A stretch of 12,066 bases of DNA from contig JBAZOJ010000096.1 of the NCBI GenBank assembly GCA_041648755.1, positions 1 through 12,066 on the forward strand, given 5' to 3'. A program made the translations under genes and the position numbers. This document shows, piece by piece, positions 6,352-12,066 of the stretch (the stretch's first letter is position 1; each line of letters opens with the position of its first letter). Source of the DNA: JBAZOJ01 sp041648755. Its GTDB lineage: Bacteria > Planctomycetota > B143-G9. Under the pieces are notes generated by a model that was given only the letters and a program-made list of their open reading frames with translations, did no database searches and had not been told where the DNA came from.

Positions 6352-7555
6352 GCTATATCGCTACAGCGCACGCGACTCCGGCGGCAAGTCGGTAAACGGT
6401 ACGATGAAGGCGAACACGGATGCCGAAGTCGGCAATGCGCTGAGGCAGAAGGGCCTCTCCCCGATGACCATCCAGGTCGAGCGGGGCGAGGGCGGCGGTT
6501 TCTTTGGACCGGGGAAGGTCAAAGCTTCCGAACTGATGATCTTCACCCGGCAGTTCGCGACTATGATCAGTGCCGGTATCCCTGTCTTCGAGTGCATCTC
6601 CATTCTCCAAGTGCAAAGCACCGACAAGAACTTCCGGAAAATCCTCACGAAAGTATCTGAGAAGGTGAGAAGCGGCGGAGATCTGTCGGACGCGATGAGG
6701 GATTACCCCAACGCCTTCCCCAGGATTTACGTCAACATGATCGCTGCGGGCGAGGCCTCCGGTCAGCTCGAGGAGATCTTGCTGCGGCTTTCCGAGTTCA
6801 TTGAGAAGTCGGAAAAGATCAAGAGAGAAGTCAAGGGCGCTCTGGTTTACCCCGTGGTCAGCCTGACCCTGGTTTTCGGCATCACGATCTTCCTGCTGAT
6901 CGGTATCGTGCCGAAGTTCAAGGAGATATTCGACACAATTGACATTCCGTTGCCGTTCATAACGAAGTTTGTTCTTGGAATCTCGACGCTGCTGACCGCT
7001 TACTGGATGTACTGTATCGGCTCTCTCGTCGTCTGCATCGTTGCCCTGATGATGTACAGGAAAACTGAACAGGGAGCGTATAACTGGGACTGGGCAATGA
7101 TGAAGATGCCGGTTTTCGGCACCCTGTTCCACAAAGTCGCCCTGTCGCGCTTCGCCAGGACTTTTGCCACCCTGCTGCGGTCAGGCGTTCCGATTCTTGG
7201 TGCGCTTGAAATAGTCAGCGGAACTGTTGGAAACAAGGTCATCGAGGAAGTCGTCATGTCGGCTCGGCAGGCGGTCAGCGAAGGTGAACCCCTTGCCAAG
7301 ACCCTTGAGAAATCCCCTGTGTTCCCCCACATGCTTGTACGCATGGTTGAAATCGGCGAGCGGTCGGGCGCTCTTGAGGCATTGCTTCTGAAGTTGTCCG
7401 ATTTCTATGACGAACAGGTCTCGGCGACGGTCGAGGGATTGACTGCCTTGATCGAACCCTTGATGATCGCAGTAATGGGCTTTGTGGTCGGGGGCATTGT
7501 CCTCGCGATTTTCATGCCCATCATGAAACTGCAGTCAGCTTTGTCGCAGGGGTAG
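6344..7555 (+). CDS. pilC: PilC, type IV pilus inner-membrane platform protein
   Basis: A polytopic inner-membrane protein that couples the PilB and PilT motors to the pilus base. Its 403 residues match the family length. There are two copies of the T2SSF/GspF domain: the first cytoplasmic (about 62-185, with FTRQFATMISAGIP at 67-80), the second about 265-390 (with FARTFATLLRSGVP at 270-283). Each domain carries the family's Gly-Glu signature (AGEASGQLEE 135-144; IGERSGALEA 337-346). Membrane segments lie near 168-190, 211-237 and 370-392. The short N-terminal region (YRYSARDSGGKSVNGTM) is also typical. The ATG lies inside the end of pilB (8-bp overlap), with GAGGAGAAGG just upstream, so translation is probably coupled. 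The next gene, the sensor kinase, begins 12 bp after the stop. Confidence 0.95.
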   Translation: MSKLYRYSARDSGGKSVNGTMKANTDAEVGNALRQKGLSPMTIQVERGEGGGFFGPGKVKASELMIFTRQFATMISAGIPVFECISILQVQSTDKNFRKILTKVSEKVRSGGDLSDAMRDYPNAFPRIYVNMIAAGEASGQLEEILLRLSEFIEKSEKIKREVKGALVYPVVSLTLVFGITIFLLIGIVPKFKEIFDTIDIPLPFITKFVLGISTLLTAYWMYCIGSLVVCIVALMMYRKTEQGAYNWDWAMMKMPVFGTLFHKVALSRFARTFATLLRSGVPILGALEIVSGTVGNKVIEEVVMSARQAVSEGEPLAKTLEKSPVFPHMLVRMVEIGERSGALEALLLKLSDFYDEQVSATVEGLTALIEPLMIAVMGFVVGGIVLAIFMPIMKLQSALSQG

Positions 7556-7567
7556 GCTCGCACCCAT

Positions 7568-9217
7568 ATGGGAGCGAGGGCCTTATCTCCCTTCGAGACC
7601 ACGAACGCATTGGCCATCGGCCATCTTAAGCGGCTGGGCTACTACGTTTCGTTCTCGCGTCTCGCTTCGCTGATTTTCCTGGTCATCATCCTGTCCATCC
7701 TTACCCCGCTCGTACAAGGGTATCCTGCGTGGTTGCCCCTCCTGCCGGCGTTCTGGATCGGGCTCTCCGTTCTCATTTTTGCGCTCAATTACTTCTGGGG
7801 CAACCGGAGGGCGTTCTTTGTCTTCCAACACGTCTCGGACATCATCTTCGTCTCCATTCTCATCTATTACACCGGGGGCGTCGACAGCGAGTTCATCTTC
7901 CTGTATTTTGCGGTAATCCTGAGTGTGGCTTTCACTCTGGCTGACTGGACGAGCATGATTTTCGCTTCCAGCGCGACGCTGCTCATCTCGACGAAGACTC
8001 TTTTCACGCTCCTGAATCCTGGTGGCGAACCCAATCTGAACAAAATGTTCGCGTTGCTTCTGGCGCAAAGCGTGGCCATGCACGTGGTCGCCTGGCTTTC
8101 TTCACTCCTTGCCATAAACCTGAGTCGGCAACGAGTTCTCAATGACCAGGTCCTTGAGAACATCTCCGACGCCCTTTTTGTCGTCAGTCCGCTTCACAGG
8201 CTGTCATATTTCAATCCCATGGCTCAGGAACTTCTGCGGCTGGACAGTCGCTCGAACGGCAGGCTTGTTGACAGTGTTCTTCAGGAGAAAGGGCTGACCA
8301 ATCTCCTCGACTTCATCAACCTGGCTACGCGCGACAATGTGGAAATGGAGATCGAAGTTGCCCCCGGGAAGATCAAGCCGGTGCATGTGAGGGTTTCGCA
8401 GATGGGGGCCAGTGCAGGACAGGATGTCTGGAAAGTCGTCCTGATTGAGGATCTCACGGATTCCCGGAAGTTGCAGGAAGTGGAATCCAGTTCCCGGAGG
8501 CTTGAGGAATACAGCGAAATAGCAGCCGGTGTGGCGCACGAAATCCGCAACCCGCTTTCCTCGATCAAGGGCGCTGCCGGGGAAATTCAGCGTGATATCT
8601 CCGATCCCGAATTGTCCAGAATGGCTTCGATAGTCTGCAAGGAAAGTGACAGGCTGAACAGGATCCTGTCTGACTTTCTGCAGTTTTCCCGCATACGCAG
8701 TCCTGTGTACCAGGATACGAAAGTTGACGAGATGCTGTTCGACGCGCGCGACACCTTCATGTCCCAAACGGGCCATTCCATAAGCTACGTTGTCGATGCT
8801 CCTCCCGAGCTCAGGATTCCTGTGGATCCCGAGCAGATCAAGCAGGTGCTGCTAAACCTGTCGCTGAATTCATTGCAGGCAGCGGGAGAGAACGTGAAAA
8901 TCAAAGTGTCGGCGCGGAAGCAGAACCTCAGAGATTTCCTTCTGGAGAGCCGTACCCGCGCGAGAGGGGTGGAGACATTCCATAGGGATGGCGTTGTCAT
9001 ACTCCATGAAGATGACGGCCCGGGCATCCAGCAGGATGCTCGCGAGAAACTCTTCTGGCCGTTCTTCACCACCAAGGAAAAGGGCACAGGCCTGGGACTC
9101 GCAGTGGCAAAACGAATCATCGACTCGCACAATGGCAAAATGGTTGCGGATCTGAGCACCGATCACGGCGCCGCTTTCCGGCTCTGGATTCCAGCCACCC
9201 AGTATACAGGGGTCTAA
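7568..9217 (+). CDS. pilS: PilS-like membrane sensor histidine kinase
   Basis: An inner-membrane kinase, presumably phosphorylating the regulator encoded next. Its 549 residues contain about six hydrophobic helices (near 30-50, 56-77, 88-103, 107-123, 129-149, 161-184) with very short loops, as in PilS, whose membrane part senses pilin within the bilayer in Pseudomonas. A PAS domain follows (about 190-300), then HisKA with the phospho-accepting H324 in HEIRNP 324-329, and the ATP-binding domain: N box N430/N434, G1 box DDGPG 482-486, FFTTK 499-503, and G2 box GTGLGL 506-511. All catalytic boxes look intact. A longer-than-usual stretch (about 450-475) separates the N and G1 boxes. The ATG has an AGG about 11 bases upstream, a weak site that may rely on coupling to pilC. 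The stop overlaps the regulator start by one base. The name rests on architecture and on the PilBTC context. Confidence 0.87.
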   Translation: MGARALSPFETTNALAIGHLKRLGYYVSFSRLASLIFLVIILSILTPLVQGYPAWLPLLPAFWIGLSVLIFALNYFWGNRRAFFVFQHVSDIIFVSILIYYTGGVDSEFIFLYFAVILSVAFTLADWTSMIFASSATLLISTKTLFTLLNPGGEPNLNKMFALLLAQSVAMHVVAWLSSLLAINLSRQRVLNDQVLENISDALFVVSPLHRLSYFNPMAQELLRLDSRSNGRLVDSVLQEKGLTNLLDFINLATRDNVEMEIEVAPGKIKPVHVRVSQMGASAGQDVWKVVLIEDLTDSRKLQEVESSSRRLEEYSEIAAGVAHEIRNPLSSIKGAAGEIQRDISDPELSRMASIVCKESDRLNRILSDFLQFSRIRSPVYQDTKVDEMLFDARDTFMSQTGHSISYVVDAPPELRIPVDPEQIKQVLLNLSLNSLQAAGENVKIKVSARKQNLRDFLLESRTRARGVETFHRDGVVILHEDDGPGIQQDAREKLFWPFFTTKEKGTGLGLAVAKRIIDSHNGKMVADLSTDHGAAFRLWIPATQYTGV

Positions 9218-10617
9218 TGAAAGGGAACACCGTTCCAAGAGTGCTCGTGGTGGACGATGAAAACAGCATCTGCATGATCCTGCAGAGGCTGATCACCAAG
9301 CATATCAACTATGCCTGCGACATCTTCAGCGACCCCATCGAGGCTCTGGAGTCTTTCAAGCCTGCATTCTACTCAGCGGCCATTATTGATGTCAGGATGC
9401 CCAAAATGGACGGCCTGACGCTGCTGACGAAGATCAGAGAGCAGGACCCCGAATTGCCCGTTGTGGTTCTTACGGCATCCGATCAATGGGAAACGGCGGT
9501 GAACGCACTCAGGCTGGGCGCCTTCAACTTCATCACCAAGCCCTTCGAGCATGAAGATGTTTCGGGAGTCCTGCAGCACGCCGTCGAATCCTATCAACTG
9601 GCCGCGGAATTGCGCCAGGCCGGGGCGGATTCGGACGCGATTGTACATATCATCGGCAGTTCCGCACCGATTCGGCGCGTGCTCGAGATCATCAAAAGGG
9701 TCTCACCAACGGATAGCACGGTTATGGTGAGCGGAGAGTCAGGAACGGGCAAAGAACTGGTTGCGCGGGCAATACACCTGGGTTCTCCGCGCATGCATCA
9801 TCCCTTTGTAGCAGTAAACTGCGGTGCGTTCCCGGATAGCCTGCTCGAAAGCGAGTTATTCGGCCATCTGCGGGGCTCTTTCACATCGGCAGTCAGTGAC
9901 AAAATCGGCATGTTCGAGATTGCGGACAAAGGGACGTTCTTCCTGGACGAAGTTGGCGATACATCCCAGATTATCCAGGTGAAACTGCTCCGCGTCCTGG
10001 AAACCAGAGAGATCAGGCCGGTGGGAGGGACGACCAGCAAGAAAGTCGACGCGAGGATTATTGCTGCAACCAATCGCAACATGGAAGATGAAGTGGCCAA
10101 AGGCAACTTCCGCTTCGATTTGTACTACAGGCTGAATGTCATCCCCATACACATTCCTCCGTTGCGCGAGCGAAAAAGCGACATACCCCTGCTCGTAGGT
10201 TTCTTTGTCTCCAAATTCGCAGCAAGAACCCGGAGAAAGCTCACCGCGGCCAACATCTCCCAGGCAGCTTGGCGGGTTCTCGAAGATTATCCGTGGCCTG
10301 GGAACGTGCGCGAACTCGAAAATGTGATCAGTCGCGCATTTACGCTGATGCGCGGGACTACGATAGAGCCTGATGACCTTGGCCTGCAGTATGTGAGCGG
10401 TTTGTCCGCTCCTGTCTCAGCCATGGATTCAATGAAGACTCTTCCTCAGATCGACAAAGGATTCGATTTGGATAAAGTCCTTTCCGAGGTCGAGGTCGTC
10501 TACATCCAGCGGGCGCTTGAGGCTACAGGTGGCAGTCTTACGGAGGCTGCCAAGGTGCTCGGTGTATCGTTCAGAACTCTGAGGTATAAGGTGTCGAAGT
10601 ACTGTCTCAGAAAGTAA
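9217..10617 (+). CDS. pilR: PilR-like sigma54-dependent response regulator
   Basis: An NtrC-family transcription activator of 466 residues, the partner of the upstream kinase. The receiver domain (about 8-125) has acidic D13/D14, phospho-acceptor D58, T86 and K108. The AAA+ domain (about 145-380) has Walker A GESGTGKE 173-180, Walker B GTFFLDEV 239-246 and arginine-finger candidates R299 and R305. The Fis-type DNA-binding helix-turn-helix is about 432-462 (GGSLTEAAKVLGVS at 438-451). The sigma54-contact loop reads GSFTSA at 220-225 where the family has GAFTGA; the key Phe and Thr are kept. In known systems PilR activates pilA transcription with sigma54; no pilA lies in this window, so its targets are elsewhere. 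The TAATG junction with the kinase gene shows tight coupling. It could be another NtrC-type regulator, but the pilus context favours PilR. Confidence 0.9.
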   Translation: MKGNTVPRVLVVDDENSICMILQRLITKHINYACDIFSDPIEALESFKPAFYSAAIIDVRMPKMDGLTLLTKIREQDPELPVVVLTASDQWETAVNALRLGAFNFITKPFEHEDVSGVLQHAVESYQLAAELRQAGADSDAIVHIIGSSAPIRRVLEIIKRVSPTDSTVMVSGESGTGKELVARAIHLGSPRMHHPFVAVNCGAFPDSLLESELFGHLRGSFTSAVSDKIGMFEIADKGTFFLDEVGDTSQIIQVKLLRVLETREIRPVGGTTSKKVDARIIAATNRNMEDEVAKGNFRFDLYYRLNVIPIHIPPLRERKSDIPLLVGFFVSKFAARTRRKLTAANISQAAWRVLEDYPWPGNVRELENVISRAFTLMRGTTIEPDDLGLQYVSGLSAPVSAMDSMKTLPQIDKGFDLDKVLSEVEVVYIQRALEATGGSLTEAAKVLGVSFRTLRYKVSKYCLRK

Positions 10618-10627
10618 TGGAGGCGCT

Positions 10628-11068
10628 ATGGAAGGCTTCAGTTCTGAACATGTTGTCCTGGCCGGAGACGGCGGTTTCTTCCTCAGCGAGGAGTACATCC
10701 TCAAGCCGGGAATCACATACTCGATAGGCAGAAGCTCCAGCGCGGACATCTCGATCAAGAAAACACATCGATACGCTCATCTCGAGGAGGATGGCATCCT
10801 CCTCGATGACGGCTTCCGTTCCGTTTCGCGGATTCACTTTACGATGCGCGTGCAAGACGATTGCGAATTCGCTGACACATCCTCGCAACTTCGGGTTCGG
10901 GTCAGGGGCTCGGTGAAAGTCGAAATCCACAGCCTGTCCAGAAACGGCATCACCGTTGACGGCGCAAAGGCTACCGATGTGATTATTCCCGAGTTGTCCG
11001 CCGGTCCGCACATCATCGAATTCGGTGCTGGAGAGCGGTTCAAGCTCTTTCTCCGTCGCATTCCTTAA
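10628..11068 (+). CDS. FHA-domain protein
   Basis: A 146-residue soluble protein that is almost entirely one forkhead-associated domain, a phospho-threonine peptide-binding module. The core residues are visible: IGRS at 33-36 with ADISI at 39-43, SRIH at 67-70, and SRNG at 104-107 (the usual NGT is NGI here). About 23 residues, acidic and hydrophobic, separate ADISI from SRIH, where about 6 are usual. No kinase, transmembrane or HTH region is present. Likely role: a phospho-dependent adaptor, perhaps for the pilus machinery or its regulators; the partner is unknown. GGAGG lies 4 bases before the ATG, and the gene starts 10 bp after the regulator's stop, so it is probably the last gene of the pilus operon. 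FHA proteins also occur in type III and type VI secretion loci, but nothing else here points to those systems. Confidence 0.8.
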   Translation: MEGFSSEHVVLAGDGGFFLSEEYILKPGITYSIGRSSSADISIKKTHRYAHLEEDGILLDDGFRSVSRIHFTMRVQDDCEFADTSSQLRVRVRGSVKVEIHSLSRNGITVDGAKATDVIIPELSAGPHIIEFGAGERFKLFLRRIP

Positions 11069-11090
11069 CGCGGTGCCGGATGAGAAACTC

Positions 11091-11132
11091 CCGCACAGAA
11101 CCTCCTGATGTTTCTGTGATTGATGCGGTTTT
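11091..11132 (+). terminator. Possible bulged hairpin with T4 at the end of the pilus operon
   Basis: CACAGAA (11094-11100) pairs with TTCTGTG (11112-11118) across an 11-base loop. The flanking CCG (11091-11093) can pair with CGG (11126-11128) if a 7-base bulge is allowed, and TTTT follows directly. It lies in the only sizeable gap between the FHA gene and mrp. As a rho-independent terminator it is weak (A/T-rich stem top, bulge, short T run). A protein-binding palindrome is an equally good reading. Confidence 0.3.
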
Positions 11133-11157
11133 ATGAAGCTCGCAAAGCAACCTTGAT

Positions 11158-11166
11158 GGAAAGGGA
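11158..11166 (+). promoter_or_regulatory. mrp: Ribosome binding site deciding the mrp start
   Basis: GGAAAGGGA ends 7 bases before the ATG at 11174. The frame is open further upstream to ATG codons at 11120 and 11123, but those lack a comparable site and would add 18 residues without family resemblance. Confidence 0.6.
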
Positions 11167-11173
11167 ACGCCCT

Positions 11174-12043
11174 ATGACCGATGATCACGAACAATGCTCG
11201 TCATGTGGCTCTGGAGAGCCTTGCGCCGCCGGAAATGAGCATCAGGCTGATTTCGAGTCCAACATGAGGATATTCGACCGCCTTAGGAAGATCGACAAGA
11301 TTATCGTAGTCCTCAGCGGCAAAGGCGGCGTAGGCAAGTCCACCGTCGCAGTGAACATTGCAGCAGCTCTGGCCAAAATGGGGCGGAAGGTCGGTCTTCT
11401 TGACGTCGATATCCACGGACCCACCGTGCCTCGAATGTTCGGCATCGCCGACAGCCCTGTTGTGCCCTCTGGCGACTCGATATCGCCGGTCGAAACAGAA
11501 TCCGGGGTGAAGGTTATGTCGATAGCCTTTTTCCTGAAGTCTCTGGATGCCGTAATCTGGCGCGGTCCTCTGAAAATGGGCATCATCAGGCAGTTTCTCG
11601 CGGATGTCGAATGGGGAGAACTCGACTACCTGATTGTCGATTGCCCGCCCGGAACCGGCGATGAGCCACTTTCCGTGGTGCAACTTCTTGCTGTCCCCGC
11701 TAATGCCATTATCGTAACTACCCCTCAGGATGTCGCGGTAGACGCTGTGCGACGCTCCGTGACCTTCTGCAAACAGGTTGGGCTCTCCCTGGCAGGGATC
11801 GTGGAAAATATGAGCGGCTTCGTCTGCCCGCATTGCTGGAGAAAGTACGAGATCTTCGGCAAGCAGGGGGGCGAAAAGCTTGCAGGCGAATCCGGAACAG
11901 AGCTTCTGGGCTCGATCCCGATAAGCCCTGATGTACATGCTTCCGGTGACTGCGGGAAACCTCCCGCTTTGGATGAAGCGAGTCCGATCGGGAAAATCTA
12001 CAGGGAAATCGCAAAGAATCTGGATGCCAAGTTGCACAAATGA
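11174..12043 (+). CDS. mrp: Mrp/NBP35-type P-loop ATPase, Fe-S cluster carrier
   Basis: A cytoplasmic ATPase of the Mrp/ApbC/Nbp35 family that binds and transfers [4Fe-4S] clusters to target enzymes. It has 289 residues. The deviant Walker A GKGGVGKST is at 49-57 (with the additional signature lysine K50), followed by DVDIHGPT 77-84 and DCPPGTGDE 156-164, both hallmarks of the family. The C-terminal CPHC at 218-221 is the pair that holds a bridging cluster between two subunits. The N-terminus has three cysteines, C8, C11 and C17 (CSSCGSGEPC), a short cysteine-rich leader seen in many anaerobe Mrp proteins; the alpha-helical MIP18-like N-terminal domain of enteric Mrp is absent. It follows the FHA gene after 105 bp with a hairpin between them, so it is probably a separate unit with no specific link to the pilus. 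Confidence 0.92.
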   Translation: MTDDHEQCSSCGSGEPCAAGNEHQADFESNMRIFDRLRKIDKIIVVLSGKGGVGKSTVAVNIAAALAKMGRKVGLLDVDIHGPTVPRMFGIADSPVVPSGDSISPVETESGVKVMSIAFFLKSLDAVIWRGPLKMGIIRQFLADVEWGELDYLIVDCPPGTGDEPLSVVQLLAVPANAIIVTTPQDVAVDAVRRSVTFCKQVGLSLAGIVENMSGFVCPHCWRKYEIFGKQGGEKLAGESGTELLGSIPISPDVHASGDCGKPPALDEASPIGKIYREIAKNLDAKLHK

Positions 12044-12066
12044 TGATGCCGGGCGGGAGCTCAAGG

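Noticed and set aside
11120..11173. Earlier mrp start adding 18 residues
   Set aside because: The upstream ATG codons lack a ribosome binding site, whereas the ATG at 11174 has GGAAAGGGA at good spacing and gives the usual short Cys-containing N-terminus.
12040..12066. Possible start of another gene overlapping the mrp stop (three consecutive ATG codons)
   Set aside because: Only 9 codons are visible, there is no clear ribosome binding site, and nothing can be recognised before the window ends.

Overview
The window looks like chromosomal DNA from a diderm (Gram-negative type) bacterium. It carries a compact type IV pilus motor and regulation cluster, flanked by a divergent group of three unrelated genes and by an Mrp-type Fe-S ATPase gene. 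No rRNA, tRNA, insertion sequence, CRISPR array or phage gene was seen. The lineage cannot be fixed from this sequence. The large insertion inside the signal-peptidase-like protein recalls signal peptidases of Planctomycetes and related phyla, so an environmental bacterium from or near that group is a reasonable guess, but only a guess.

Minus-strand block (1-2942): the 5' part of a proline dehydrogenase gene running off the left edge; a small, very acidic protein with a Cys-Asp alternating tract; and a 638-residue membrane protein built from a multi-helix (Yip1-like) N-terminal region, a signal peptidase I fold that appears to have lost both catalytic residues, and an insertion of about 315 residues containing a four-cysteine zinc ribbon between beta-sandwich-like segments.

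Divergent control region (2942-3012): a strong sigma70-type promoter (TTGACA, 18-bp spacer, extended TGGTAAAAT) fires rightward into pilT. Its -35 box overlaps the purine-rich ribosome binding site of the leftward membrane-protein gene.

Plus-strand pilus block (3012-11068): pilT (retraction ATPase), a stand-alone MshEN/GspE-N domain protein with a c-di-GMP-binding signature, pilB (extension ATPase), pilC (inner-membrane platform), a PilS-like histidine kinase, a PilR-like sigma54-dependent response regulator and an FHA-domain protein. Gaps are 18 bp or less, and two junctions overlap (pilB/pilC by 8 bp, kinase/regulator by 1 bp), so this reads as one operon. The parts fit one job: PilB and PilT act on the PilC platform, the MshEN protein could bring in c-di-GMP, the kinase/regulator pair could control sigma54-dependent pilin genes elsewhere, and the FHA protein could bring in a phospho-threonine signal. 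Pilin, prepilin peptidase and the PilMNOPQ alignment/secretin genes are absent from the window.

After a 105-bp gap holding a hairpin followed by T4, an Mrp/NBP35-type P-loop ATPase (11174-12043) ends the window.

Most interesting points: the apparently non-catalytic signal peptidase fold, and the split of the c-di-GMP sensor domain away from PilB, whose own N-terminal copy is eroded.
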